Positions 1 to 7,936 of a stretch of DNA of 40,583 nt are shown here, in pieces (the stretch's first letter is position 1; every line of letters starts with the position of its first letter). The position numbers were made by a program, and so were the translations under genes. The notes beneath the pieces were generated by a model that saw only the letters and a program-made list of their open reading frames with translations, was not told the DNA's origin and did not search any database. This DNA is from Pseudomonadota bacterium (GTDB taxonomy: Bacteria > Pseudomonadota > Alphaproteobacteria > Rhodospirillales > Magnetospirillaceae), in the NCBI GenBank assembly GCA_021782815.1, contig JAJXUO010000026.1, forward strand, positions 1 to 40,583, written 5' to 3'.

Positions 1-360
1 TTCGGCGGCGGCCGGAGCCGGTTCGACCGGGGCGGCCGCAGGCTTCTCGGTCTGCAGACGCGCCACTTCCGGATTCAGGGGATGGGTGGGATCACCTTCG
101 CGGCGGGCCTCCGTGTCGCTGTATTTCTCGTGGCTGGCATCGCCCGACAGGCCGCCCTGATCCACGGTGGCCGCATCGGCTCCGGCGCCATCATCGCCGC
201 CGCCCAGCCAACCCGAAACGCTGTCGTACCAGTGCACCGGGTTCATGGCGTTGGGCACGGCGGAACAACCGGACAGCAGAATGGCCGAAAGCAGGGCGCT
301 TCCCGCCGCCAGGCTGACTTTCCCCCGGCTGTGGCGACGTGGCTTCGTGGCCTGATGCAT
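1..360 (-). CDS. Putative outer-membrane lipoprotein, N-terminal part (runs off the window)
   Basis: The reading frame is open from an ATG at 360 to the window edge with no stop, so 120 residues are visible and the C-terminus is missing. The product begins with a basic stretch (KPRRHSRGK), then a hydrophobic segment ending in the lipobox LLSGC with Cys32, so it should be lipidated and exported. The mature part has an NPVHWYDS motif just after the cysteine, then a Gly/Asp/Ala-rich region and an Ala/Pro-rich linker (residues 105-120). A lipoprotein start followed by an NPV-W-Y motif and a low-complexity linker is something I associate with alphaproteobacterial OmpA-like envelope proteins, but no OmpA domain lies inside the window, so the family is inference. 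It is transcribed divergently from phaC. Confidence 0.75.
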   Translation of the reverse strand, partial: MHQATKPRRHSRGKVSLAAGSALLSAILLSGCSAVPNAMNPVHWYDSVSGWLGGGDDGAGADAATVDQGGLSGDASHEKYSDTEARREGDPTHPLNPEVARLQTEKPAAAPVEPAPAAAE

Positions 361-666
361 TTTGCTTCTGCGCTCCCCTGCAACAAAGAAACCCACAACA
401 ACAAACAAGCAAAGCATCGGGAAATCAAGACATTACCGACCCCGGTATGAATTGATGCCGATGAAATTCAATTTTACGCCCGCTTGGGGCAAACGGGCGT
501 TGGTCAACTCCCGGATTGGAAGTATATAGATGAGTGGGGACCCTGCCCAGAGGCCACATTCAAGCCCGGGGAAAATTCGACTTGAAACTGTCTCTGGTGC
601 AGCCACCGCTGCCGTGCAATGTGAGCACACTCGTAATGATGCTCACCCAAATCAGAGGTAGTCACA
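361..666. other. Divergent intergenic region between lipoprotein gene and phaC
   Basis: About 300 bases without a gene. The first half is AT-richer than the surroundings and should carry the leftward lipoprotein promoter. A candidate rightward promoter lies at 500-528, and an inverted repeat (gtgagca at 621-627, tgctcac at 640-646) lies in the presumed phaC leader just before the ribosome binding site. Two TGCA tetramers (within 597-619) precede it; PhaR regulators are known to favour TGCA-rich DNA, but I cannot claim a site. Confidence 0.5.
500..528 (+). promoter_or_regulatory. Candidate sigma-70-type promoter for phaC
   Basis: TTGGTC (500-505) and TATATA (523-528) are separated by 17 bases, in the AT-richer part of the gap. 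The -35 match is poor and the -10 fair. If used, transcription would start near 535 and leave a leader of about 130 bases containing the 621-646 inverted repeat. Confidence 0.3.
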
Positions 667-2463
667 ATGGGCGAACAATCCGCGGCCGAGATCAAATTCA
701 TCGATCCTACCGAACTGTCCAAGGCGATGACCAATATCGCCGAGCGTAGTCAGCGCATCGTTACTGAGTTTCTGACCCGTCAGGCCAGCGATAGTTCGCT
801 CGGCATGGCCGATCCCCTGAATATCGGCGAAGCCTTCTTCCAGATGACCGCCAAGCTGATGGCCGACCCCGCCAAGCTGGTGGAGGCCCACATGTCGCTG
901 TGGCAGGATTATTTCTCGCTGTGGCAGAACACCGCCCGCCGCCTGCTGGGCGAGGAGACCAAGCCTCTGGTGGAGGCCGACAAGGGCGACCGCCGCTTCA
1001 AGGACGAGCTTTGGGAACAGAACGAAGTCTTCGACTTCATCAAGCAGTCCTACCTGCTCACCTCGCGCTGGGTGCAGGGCGTGGTCAGCAATGTGGACGG
1101 GCTCGACCAGCAAACCGCCAAGAAGGTGGACTTCTACACCCGCCAGTTCATCGACGCCATGGCGCCCTCCAATTTCCTGGCCACCAATCCGGAAGTGCTG
1201 CGCGCCACCGTGGAAAGCGGCGGCGAGAACCTGCTGAAGGGCCTCAACCACCTGCTGGAGGATCTGGAGCGCGGCAAGGGCAAACTGTCCATCCGCATGA
1301 CCGACCTCGACGCCTTCAAGATCGGCGAGAACATCGCCAGCACCCCGGGCAAGGTGGTCTACCGCAACGATCTCATCGAACTGATCCAGTACACCCCCAC
1401 CACCGAAACGGTGAACAAGGTGCCGCTGATGATCATTCCGCCGTGGATCAACAAATATTACATCCTCGATCTGCGCCCCAAGAACTCGTTCATCCGCTGG
1501 GCGGTGGCCCAGGGCCATACGGTGTTCGTGCTGTCCTGGGTCAACCCCGATGAAAATCTGGCGAAGAAAAGCTTCGAGGACTATATGCGCGAAGGGCCGC
1601 TGGAGGCCCTGGAGCAGATCCGCGTCGCCACCGGCGAGCGCCAGGTCAACGCCATCGGCTATTGCCTGGGCGGCACCCTGCTGTCCTCGACCCTGGCCTA
1701 TATGGCCGCCAAGGGCGACGACCGCATTCTCTCGGCCACCTTCTTCACCACCATGACCGACTTCACCGAGGCCGGTGAACTGTCGGTGTTCATCGACGAG
1801 GCCCAGCTGCAGTCGCTGGAAGAGCGCATGAACAAAAGCGGCTATCTCGACGGTTCGGAGATGGCCGGCACCTTCAACATGCTGCGGGCCAACGATCTGA
1901 TCTGGTCGTTCGTGGTCAACAACTACCTTCTGGGCAAGGAGCCGTTCCCCTTCGATCTGCTCTACTGGAACAGCGATTCCACCCGCATGCCCGCCGCCAT
2001 GCACAGCTTCTATCTGCGCAACATGTATCTCGACAACAAGCTCGCCAAACCCGGCGGCATCACCCTGGCGGGCGAGCCCATCGATCTGCGCAAGGTGAAG
2101 ATCCCCACGTACCTCATCAGCACCCGCGAGGATCATATCGCCCCGTGGAAGAGCACCTTCGCCGCCACCAGGCTTTATTCCGGTCCGGTGAAATTCGTGC
2201 TGTCGGCCTCGGGCCATATCGCCGGGGTGGTCAATCCGCCGGAAGCGGGCAAATACTGCTACTGGACCAACGCCAAGAAGGTGAAGGATCCCGACGCCTG
2301 GCTGCAGGGCGCCACCCAGCACGAAGGCTCGTGGTGGCCCGACTGGAATGAATGGACGGCCAAGACCGCCGGCCCCCAGGTTCCGGCCCGCATTCCCGGC
2401 GACGGCGGCCTGCCGGTTCTGGAAGACGCCCCCGGCTCCTACGTCAAGGTCCGCGTGGTGTAA
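667..2463 (+). CDS. phaC: Class I poly(3-hydroxyalkanoate) synthase PhaC
   Basis: The 598-residue product polymerises (R)-3-hydroxyacyl-CoA, normally 3-hydroxybutyryl-CoA, into polyester on the granule surface. The length is typical of class I synthases. The N-terminal region (about 1-230) has the class I pattern, including a tryptophan-rich stretch near 79-86. The alpha/beta-hydrolase core carries the lipase-like box GYCLGG with nucleophile Cys333, Asp489 in STREDHIAPW and His517 in SASGHIAG, giving a complete triad. The ATG at 667 is preceded by cagaggtag and is the natural start. No phaA, phaB, phasin or phaR gene adjoins it, so the rest of the PHB pathway lies elsewhere; a 3-hydroxybutyryl-CoA dehydrogenase is encoded at 9952-10848. 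A strong hairpin follows the stop codon. Confidence 0.97.
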   Translation: MGEQSAAEIKFIDPTELSKAMTNIAERSQRIVTEFLTRQASDSSLGMADPLNIGEAFFQMTAKLMADPAKLVEAHMSLWQDYFSLWQNTARRLLGEETKPLVEADKGDRRFKDELWEQNEVFDFIKQSYLLTSRWVQGVVSNVDGLDQQTAKKVDFYTRQFIDAMAPSNFLATNPEVLRATVESGGENLLKGLNHLLEDLERGKGKLSIRMTDLDAFKIGENIASTPGKVVYRNDLIELIQYTPTTETVNKVPLMIIPPWINKYYILDLRPKNSFIRWAVAQGHTVFVLSWVNPDENLAKKSFEDYMREGPLEALEQIRVATGERQVNAIGYCLGGTLLSSTLAYMAAKGDDRILSATFFTTMTDFTEAGELSVFIDEAQLQSLEERMNKSGYLDGSEMAGTFNMLRANDLIWSFVVNNYLLGKEPFPFDLLYWNSDSTRMPAAMHSFYLRNMYLDNKLAKPGGITLAGEPIDLRKVKIPTYLISTREDHIAPWKSTFAATRLYSGPVKFVLSASGHIAGVVNPPEAGKYCYWTNAKKVKDPDAWLQGATQHEGSWWPDWNEWTAKTAGPQVPARIPGDGGLPVLEDAPGSYVKVRVV

Positions 2464-2469
2464 TCAAAA

Positions 2470-2499
2470 ACGGCCCGGAGGGATCCCCCTCCGGGCCGT
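2470..2499 (+). terminator. Terminator hairpin after phaC
   Basis: A perfect 13-bp stem (acggcccggaggg with ccctccgggccgt) encloses a 4-base loop (atcc) seven bases after the phaC stop, followed by gttctt. The U-tract is weak. The convergent carbonic-anhydrase-like gene ends just beyond it, so it may serve both strands. Confidence 0.75.
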
Positions 2500-2518
2500 G
2501 TTCTTGTCCGTAGCTGTT

Positions 2519-3052
2519 TTATTCCTCGCTGCTGAAATCGCGCAGTTCCAGCACGTAGTCCTGCGCCAGATCGGCGTAATTGGCGGCCGAGACCGGGAAG
2601 AAGGCCTGATCCTTCTCGGTCAGCGTCCGCAACATTTTGGCCGGATTGCCGGCCCACAGCTCGCCCGACTTCACCACCTTGCCCGGGGTGACCACCGCGC
2701 CGGCCGCCACCATGGCGCCGCTTTCCACCACCGCCCCATCCAGCACGGTGGCCCCCATGCCGATGAAACAGCCGTCCTGCAGGGTGCAGCCGTGCAGGAT
2801 GGCGCCATGCCCGATGGTGATGTCGGAGCCGATATGGCAGGCGAATTTACCGCGGGTGACATGGACGATGCTGCCGTCCTGGATGTTGGTGCGTTCGCCC
2901 ACGCGGATTTCATGCACGTCGCCGCGCATGACGCAGTTGAACCACACCGAACTGCCCTTGCCGATCACCACGTCGCCGGTGACCACGGCGGTAGGGGCGA
3001 TGAAGGCGTCGGCGGCGATCTCGGGCGTCTTGCCCTTGTAGGAAAGGATCAT
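2519..3052 (-). CDS. Gamma-carbonic-anhydrase-like hexapeptide-repeat protein
   Basis: The 177-residue product is built from left-handed beta-helix hexapeptide repeats (for example VVTGDVVIGKGSSVW and ATVLDGAVVESGAMV) and matches the YrdA/PaaY/CaiE branch of the gamma-carbonic anhydrase family, which form trimers with a metal at subunit interfaces. The three expected metal ligands are visible as His64 (SIVHV), His82 and His87 (TIGHGAILHGC). Known members include real carbonic anhydrases, thioesterases and proteins of unproven activity, so the substrate is open. It follows argC by 13 bases on the same strand and is probably co-transcribed with it; I see no functional reason for that pairing. 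Confidence 0.9.
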   Translation of the reverse strand: MILSYKGKTPEIAADAFIAPTAVVTGDVVIGKGSSVWFNCVMRGDVHEIRVGERTNIQDGSIVHVTRGKFACHIGSDITIGHGAILHGCTLQDGCFIGMGATVLDGAVVESGAMVAAGAVVTPGKVVKSGELWAGNPAKMLRTLTEKDQAFFPVSAANYADLAQDYVLELRDFSSEE

Positions 3053-3065
3053 GCGGAGTCTCCGA

Positions 3066-4106
3066 TCAGGGGAACAGCGGACGCAGCCGCAGATTGGTGG
3101 TTTCGTCCAGACCGAACATCAGGTTCATGTTCTGCAGGGCCTGGCCCGAGGCGCCCTTGACCACATTGTCGATCACCGAGCAGAGAATGGCCCGGCCGGG
3201 ACGGCGGTCGGCATGCACCGAGATATGGCAAAGATTGGAGGCGCGCACGAAGCGGGTCTGCGGCACCTGCCCCTCGGCCAGGATGCGCACGAAGGGCTCG
3301 CCGGCATAAACCCGGAGCAGTTCGGCGCGCAGATCGGCCGCCGTCACCCCAGGGGCCAGACGCACGTAAAGGGTTTCCTCCATGCCCCGGCTCATGGGGA
3401 TGAGATGCGGGGTGAAGCTCACCACCACCGGCTTGCCCGCCGCCAGGCTCAGCTCCTGATCGATCTCGGGGCCGTGGCGATGGCTGGCCACGCCATAGGC
3501 GTGCAGGCCCTCGGTCACCTCGGTATAAAGGTTGGCCTCCTTGGCGGCGCGCCCGGCGCCGCTGACCCCGGACTTGGCATCGATGACGATATCGTCGGCC
3601 TCGATCAGCCCGGCGGCCAGCAGCGGCACCAGCGGCAGCTGGGCGCAGGTGGGATAGCAGCCGGGATTGGCCACCAGCCGGGCGGCGCGCACCTGGTCGC
3701 GCGCCAGTTCGGTCACGCCGTAGACCGCCGTTTTCTGCAACGCGGGGGCGCGGTGCTCGTGGCCGTACCACTTGGCGTATTCCGCCGGATCCTTCAGGCG
3801 GAAATCGGCCGACAGATCCACCACCTTCACATGCTCCGGCAGGGCGGCGATGACCTCCTGCGTGGTGCCGTGCGGCAGGGCGCAGAACACCGCGCCGATA
3901 TGATCCCAGGCCACGTCGGCAATGGTGGAGAGCACCGGCAGGTCCTCGCCGGTGAACTGGGGAAAGACGTCGGCCATGGGCAGACCGGCCTTGCGGTCGG
4001 CGGTCAGGGCCCGGATGCGAAAGACGGGGTGGCCCGCCAGCAGGCGCACCAGTTCGGCCCCGGTATAGCCGCTGGCCCCCAGAATGGCGACGTTGATCTC
4101 TGTCAT
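3066..4106 (-). CDS. argC: N-acetyl-gamma-glutamyl-phosphate reductase ArgC
   Basis: The product has 346 residues, usual for the long-type ArgC. It catalyses the NADPH-dependent reduction of N-acetylglutamyl phosphate to the semialdehyde, the third step of arginine synthesis, in the cytoplasm. The N-terminal Rossmann motif ILGASGYTGAELVRLL (8-23) and the catalytic cysteine motif ANPGCYPT (Cys150) are both present, as are the downstream GVSGAG loop and the HxHxHR-type region (SHRHGPEI). The ATG at 4106 is preceded on its strand by aaggatcccacgcaa. It lies 24 bases after the upstream hypothetical gene and 13 before the carbonic-anhydrase-like gene, consistent with one transcript. No other arg gene is nearby. 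Confidence 0.97.
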   Translation of the reverse strand: MTEINVAILGASGYTGAELVRLLAGHPVFRIRALTADRKAGLPMADVFPQFTGEDLPVLSTIADVAWDHIGAVFCALPHGTTQEVIAALPEHVKVVDLSADFRLKDPAEYAKWYGHEHRAPALQKTAVYGVTELARDQVRAARLVANPGCYPTCAQLPLVPLLAAGLIEADDIVIDAKSGVSGAGRAAKEANLYTEVTEGLHAYGVASHRHGPEIDQELSLAAGKPVVVSFTPHLIPMSRGMEETLYVRLAPGVTAADLRAELLRVYAGEPFVRILAEGQVPQTRFVRASNLCHISVHADRRPGRAILCSVIDNVVKGASGQALQNMNLMFGLDETTNLRLRPLFP

Positions 4107-4130
4107 TTGCGTGGGATCCTTGCCTGAAAA

Positions 4131-4535
4131 TTACCGCACAGCGTTCTGAATCAAATACCCGGCGATGTCGGCGGGCTTCAGCTTGATGTCCTTGGCCTCG
4201 ATGCCGTCCAGCGCCTTCTTCACCAGAATATGGTTCTCCACATTCTCGGGTTTAACCTTGAAGATGCCGAGGGCGCCCTTGATCTTGGGATAAAGCGCGG
4301 GATCCACCATCTTCTCGCGGGCCGACAGGCGCTCCAGCACCTCGGCGTCGCTGCGCTGGCAAGGTTCGCGCTTGACGATGGTCCAGTCGGTTTCCCCGGC
4401 CACGCCCGCCTTCAACAGCGCCAGGGCGCCTTCCGGCGATTCCGCCAGTCCCACTTTATAAAGATGCTTGCCCAACCCCACATCGGCGCCCCACTTGCCC
4501 AACGCGGCACTGCGGGCGACAAAGATCACCGCCAT
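4131..4535 (-). CDS. Conserved-looking hypothetical protein, 134 residues
   Basis: I do not recognise this protein. I place the start at the ATG at 4535 ([16 protein letters not shown]), because a ggagcag ribosome binding site precedes it by a short spacer and the longer frame to 4616 has no such site and runs to the edge of a repeat element. The product is soluble, lysine-rich, with no signal peptide or membrane segment, and looks alpha/beta: a motif [20 protein letters not shown] near 22-41, and a lysine-rich C-terminal half ([17 protein letters not shown]). Gapless composition like its neighbours argues for a real gene. It is the first gene of the argC group, and a 176-bp repeat element lies 84 bases upstream. 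Confidence 0.7.
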   Translation of the reverse strand: MAVIFVARSAALGKWGADVGLGKHLYKVGLAESPEGALALLKAGVAGETDWTIVKREPCQRSDAEVLERLSAREKMVDPALYPKIKGALGIFKVKPENVENHILVKKALDGIEAKDIKLKPADIAGYLIQNAVR

Positions 4536-4608
4536 GTTTTTCTGCTCCCGGCTTCGACTGTTCCGCCCCTGGCATAGCATAGCTTGGGCATGGGCGAAAG
4601 CGCACCCG

Positions 4609-4618
4609 CGCGACACCC
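4609..4618. repeat. Target-site duplication, left, of repeat element copy 1
   Basis: The decamer cgcgacaccc abuts the element at 4619 and recurs exactly at 4795-4804. It differs from the decamer around copy 2, as expected for host target sequence. Confidence 0.75.
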
Positions 4619-4794
4619 CAGGGTGATCGCCTTTGCGCTCACCCTGGACTCTGTTTGTCCACTCAAGCGCCGGGCGCTGGCGTTCCGCCAGCTTGGCTCA
4701 CTTACCCTCCGATGCCCAAGGGCATCTCCGGCCGTTCCGGCGCGCTGGAAAGCGCTCGTCACCGGCTGCGCCGGTTCCATATGAGATCACCCCG
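4619..4794 (-). mobile_element. MITE-like structured repeat element, copy 1 (176 bp)
   Basis: This stretch matches 39832-40007 in inverse orientation; the match is strongest over the half holding ccaagctggcgg-acgccagcgcccggcgc. Its ends are inverted repeats (cagggtgatcgc at 4619; the other end read inward is cggggtgatctc, 10 of 12 the same). It is flanked by a perfect 10-bp direct repeat, cgcgacaccc, at 4609-4618 and 4795-4804. Internal hairpins lie at 4619-4646, 4676-4692, 4711-4726, 4742-4755 and 4761-4775. It encodes no protein. The direct repeats mark it as an insertion; the lack of coding capacity suggests a non-autonomous element moved in trans. It sits between the divergent hypothetical and CHAP genes. 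Confidence 0.85.
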
Positions 4795-4804
4795 CGCGAC
4801 ACCC
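4795..4804. repeat. Target-site duplication, right, of repeat element copy 1
   Basis: Exact second copy of cgcgacaccc directly after the element end at 4794. Confidence 0.75.
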
Positions 4805-4904
4805 GTTTCCAGGGAACAGGCTTTGGAAAAACATCCCGCACCGGGCGCCATCCATTCATTTTTCCTATCGCCAACTTCGGAAAATTCGATTAGGGTTGGC
4901 CGCC

Positions 4905-5471
4905 ATGAAGATGAGCCGCATTACCGCCCGTATCGATCGTCTGCTGCGCCCCCTGCTGGCGGGTTTGTTCGCTGTCGCCCTGTTCGGCGCGGCACCGGCC
5001 TCGGCACACGGGCTCAACTGCGTGCAGTATGTGCAACGGGCCGCCCATCTCGGCCTGCATGGCGATGCCTGGGAATGGTGGCATGCCGCCGCCCGCAGCT
5101 ATCACCGCGGCCAGCACCCCAAAACCGGCGCCATCATGGTGTTTTCCCGCACCGGCATTCTGCCGCACGGCCATGTGGCCATTGTGCGCAGCGTGCTCAG
5201 CCGCCGCTCGATCCTGGTGGACCACGCCAACTGGTCGCCGATCCATGGCCGTCGCGGCCAGGTGGAACGGGCCGTGCGCGTGGTGGACGTTTCGGCCCGC
5301 AACGATTGGAGCGCGGTGCGCGTGTGGTACGCCCCCACCCATGAAGTGGGGCAAACCAGCTACCGCATCTCCGGCTTCATCTACACCTCCTACCATCCCG
5401 GCCTGATGCGCGCCAGTGCCCGCCACCGCCTGAAGCACCATCGCCGCCACCATCATTCCAGCGCGGCCTGA
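4905..5471 (+). CDS. Secreted CHAP-domain peptidoglycan hydrolase-like protein
   Basis: The 188-residue product has a basic N-terminus and a signal peptide ending near APASA (residue 34), so the mature protein is periplasmic or secreted. The mature part is a CHAP (NlpC/P60-like) amidase domain: the catalytic cysteine in LNCVQYVQ opens the domain, the histidine lies in PHGHVAIV and a polar third residue in VDHANW. CHAP domains cleave peptide or amide bonds in peptidoglycan. The C-terminus is a His/Arg-rich tail (RHRLKHHRRHHHSS) that could bind metal or the cell surface. I chose the ATG at 4905, with aggg at 4892-4895 upstream; a TTG nine bases earlier is possible. A good terminator follows. 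Confidence 0.85.
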   Translation: MKMSRITARIDRLLRPLLAGLFAVALFGAAPASAHGLNCVQYVQRAAHLGLHGDAWEWWHAAARSYHRGQHPKTGAIMVFSRTGILPHGHVAIVRSVLSRRSILVDHANWSPIHGRRGQVERAVRVVDVSARNDWSAVRVWYAPTHEVGQTSYRISGFIYTSYHPGLMRASARHRLKHHRRHHHSSAA

Positions 5472-5492
5472 TCCGGCCCCACCCCACATGCC

Positions 5493-5516
5493 AAGCCGCT
5501 TTCGAGCGGCTTTTTT
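5493..5516 (+). terminator. Intrinsic terminator of the CHAP gene
   Basis: An 8-bp stem aagccgct/agcggctt with a stable ttcg tetraloop runs directly into a T-run (5511-5516), 21 bases after the stop. Confidence 0.9.
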
Positions 5517-5543
5517 CATGCCCCGCCCCACAGCGGACAGACG

Positions 5544-5580
5544 AAAAAGGCCGCTTCGCCTGATGCGAAGCAGCCTTTTT
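5544..5580 (-). terminator. Terminator of rpmJ, probably bidirectional
   Basis: Arms aaaaaggc-c-gcttcgc and gcgaagc-a-gccttttt pair with one internal mismatch and a 5-base loop. Because A and T runs flank the stem, it can end transcription leftward from rpmJ and also back up the CHAP terminator. Confidence 0.8.
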
Positions 5581-5622
5581 AGGGTGCCGACGCGCCGCCT
5601 GGGCGGCGCGGCAGTCTACCGG

Positions 5623-5748
5623 TCAGCCCTGGCGGGCCTTGAAGCGCGGGTTCGTCTTGTTGATGACGTACACGCGGCCCTTCCGACGGACCACCCGGCA
5701 GTTCTTGTCGCGCAGCTTGGCCGACTTCAGGGAATTGCGGATCTTCAT
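5623..5748 (-). CDS. rpmJ: 50S ribosomal protein L36 (bL36), 41 residues
   Basis: The protein reads [19 protein letters not shown] and ends [13 protein letters not shown], the form seen in alphaproteobacteria: 41 residues with the zinc-binding cysteines mostly lost (only Cys17 remains). It is a small basic part of the large subunit. The ATG at 5748 is preceded by gaggg; an in-frame ATG three codons earlier sits directly on the aagg and is less likely. It stands alone with its own terminator, as is common for rpmJ of this type. Confidence 0.96.
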   Translation of the reverse strand: MKIRNSLKSAKLRDKNCRVVRRKGRVYVINKTNPRFKARQG

Positions 5749-5847
5749 AGCCCTCATCCTTGACTTTAACACAACGTGGCCCGCTGGGCGGACCATGCTC
5801 GACCGGAGGCGGGGAACATACGCAACCCCTCCCCCGCTGTCAACCCT

Positions 5848-7452
5848 TTATCCCATCCCCAGGACACTTCCCAGGATCAGGTGAAACCGGCTGCCCTGGC
5901 CGGGGGTGGACTCGGCCCAGATCCGGCCGCCCACCAGCGCCGCCAGCCGGCGGCACACCGCCAGTCCGACGCCGCTGCCGGCATAGGCTCCGGCCGGATG
6001 CAACCGGGTGAACAGACCGAAAATGCTGTCGAGATAAGAGGCCTCGATACCGATGCCGTTATCGGCGACGACAAAATGCCAGCTGTCGCCCTCGCGGGCG
6101 GCGCCGATCTCCACATGGAGCTTACGGTCGGGATGGCGAAACTTCACGGCATTGCCGATCAGACAGGTAAAGATCTCCACCAGAACCGCCCGGCTGGCCT
6201 GCACCGGAGGCAGATCCCCGGCCACCACGACTTCGCCGCCGCTCTTGTCGATCTCGCCGTGCAGCAGGGTCAGCGCCCCCGCCACCGCCTCGGCCGAGGA
6301 CATTTCCTCCAGGCGCTCCAGCGAGGCCATGCTGGCGGAATAGCTCACCAGCCCCTGCACCAGTTGCCGCGCCCGCTCCGACTGCCCCAACATGGTCTGC
6401 AGCATGCCGCGGTCCTGCTCGTCGAGACGCCCCCGGCTGTGCCGCTCCAGCATTTGTCCGTAGGTAATGGTCAGGCGCAGCGGCTCCTGCAAATCATGGG
6501 CGGCGATCTTGGTGAATTCGCGCAGGCCGGCATGGGCCGCCGACAGTTCATCCAGCATGCGCCGCAACAGGGCGGATTGCGCCTCCAGAGCCTGACGGGC
6601 CTCGCCCAATTCGGCCAGGGCGCGGTTCTTCTCCAGAATCACCCCCTCCAGATGGCCGATATACTCGTTTTCCAGCCCTTTGACGATTTCGTGCTGTCCC
6701 AACACCCCCAACGGCAGACCGGCGGCGTCCACCACCACCACGCGGCGGATATTATGCTCGGCCAGCAGGGTGGAGGCGTCGAGCAGAGTGGCGTCGCTCC
6801 GCACCGTCACCACCGGACTGGTCATGACCTCGGCCAGGGTCACGGCGTCGGCATCGACGCCGTCGCGCAACAGGCGCACCACGTCGCGCTCGGTCACGAT
6901 GCCCAGGCGCCCGGCCTCGCCCGGGATCACCACGCAGGTCACATCCGACCGCGCCAGCAGCGACAGAGCCTGGCGCAGACGCGCGTCGCCCCGCAGCTGC
7001 GGGGCCGGCGCCATCACCGAGGCCACATCCTTCAGGCGGACATAATAATCGCTGCCCAGATGCCGGACATAATCGCTTTCGGTGACGATGCCGATGATCC
7101 GCCCCTGATCGTCGGTCACCGGCAGATGGCGGATCTTGCGCTCCATCATCAGGCGGTAGGCCTCCAGATGCCCCATGCCCGCCGGCACCGTTTGCAATCC
7201 CGTGGTCATGATATTGGCCACACGCAAACCGGCGCAGCGCGACACTCCGGAATAAGAGCGCACCAGATCCTTTTCGGTCACGATCCCGATGATCTCGCCC
7301 TGGCCGTCGGCCGAGCGGCGGCGCACCAGCAGACAGCTGATGCGTTTTTCCGTCATCAGGCGCAAAGCCTCGTCCAGATCGCTGTCGGCGTCGACGGTCA
7401 AAGGCGGCGTATGAAACAGATGAGAGAGACTTTGCTCGGCAGACATACCCAT
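5848..7452 (-). CDS. Soluble sensor histidine kinase with four CBS repeats
   Basis: The 534-residue product has no signal peptide or membrane segment. Residues about 10-255 hold four CBS-type repeats (two Bateman modules), seen in the recurring IIGIVTEKDLVRS, IIGIVTESDYVRH, RLGIVTERDVVRL and LGVLGQHEIVKG. CBS pairs usually bind adenine nucleotides, so the input may be energy or nucleotide state. A coiled coil (258-305) leads to the HisKA box AAHDLQEPLRL with His319, then the ATPase domain: N box IGNAVKFR (432-439), DNGIGIE (464-470) and GSGVGLAV (492-499). The HDLQEPLR box is of the phytochrome-kinase type. There is no receiver domain and no adjacent response regulator, so the partner is unknown. 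ATGs at 7452 and 7446 are both possible starts. Confidence 0.93.
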   Translation of the reverse strand: MGMSAEQSLSHLFHTPPLTVDADSDLDEALRLMTEKRISCLLVRRRSADGQGEIIGIVTEKDLVRSYSGVSRCAGLRVANIMTTGLQTVPAGMGHLEAYRLMMERKIRHLPVTDDQGRIIGIVTESDYVRHLGSDYYVRLKDVASVMAPAPQLRGDARLRQALSLLARSDVTCVVIPGEAGRLGIVTERDVVRLLRDGVDADAVTLAEVMTSPVVTVRSDATLLDASTLLAEHNIRRVVVVDAAGLPLGVLGQHEIVKGLENEYIGHLEGVILEKNRALAELGEARQALEAQSALLRRMLDELSAAHAGLREFTKIAAHDLQEPLRLTITYGQMLERHSRGRLDEQDRGMLQTMLGQSERARQLVQGLVSYSASMASLERLEEMSSAEAVAGALTLLHGEIDKSGGEVVVAGDLPPVQASRAVLVEIFTCLIGNAVKFRHPDRKLHVEIGAAREGDSWHFVVADNGIGIEASYLDSIFGLFTRLHPAGAYAGSGVGLAVCRRLAALVGGRIWAESTPGQGSRFHLILGSVLGMG

Positions 7453-7936
7453 GCTCCCGCCCCGCCCTGCGCGGCTTCCTCACGGCGCCGCGCCCCTCTT
7501 CACCCGGACGGACACATCAAGCTCCGTCCCACGGCGCGCATCCTGCACGCTTTGCCAAAACCTGTAAAGATTTCCACATTTTAATTATGCGCATTCCAGA
7601 CAAGGAAGGTCGGGCGGCGCCACAACAACCGGAAAGAATAAGCGCAGTATTTTATGTACTTCCAAAAGTAACCTTACAAAAGCCACGCCAGGTCAACGGG
7701 GGCCTCCGCGGGCGATAAGTCTCTGTTCCTGAAGGCTTCCCGCCACCCAGACCCTTGATCATCCCGATTCGGCGGCGTAAGCTTATTACGTCTTAAGTAT
7801 TAGAAATGCGGGACAGGCCCAGAAGGCTGTTTGAGCATTCCACCAGCGAGGGGGCGGCGTGGGTTCACGCCGGACGACCGCCGGAGGTGAATGTTCAAAG
7901 AGGGACTTCGTCGCCCATCCCGCAGGAGGAACGGGC
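7453..7936. other. Divergent intergenic region, CBS kinase and chemoreceptor
   Basis: Nearly 480 bases with no convincing gene. The stretch 7560-7690 is distinctly AT-rich for this genome and probably holds the leftward kinase promoter. On the right side, ttgatc (7757-7762) followed after 17 bases by taagct is a weak candidate promoter for the chemoreceptor. The ribosome binding site aggagg (7924-7929) sets the receptor start. I see no structured RNA. Confidence 0.45.

Noticed and set aside
652-2322. Long minus-strand reading frame opposite phaC (556 codons)
   Set aside because: It is the mirror of a well-supported gene in a GC-rich genome, where stop codons are rare in antisense frames. Its product is a low-complexity Gly/His/Gln-rich sequence with no family features.
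5776-7584. Plus-strand frame opposite the CBS kinase (602 codons)
   Set aside because: His/Gln-rich shadow of the kinase gene, with no ribosome binding site or recognisable domain.
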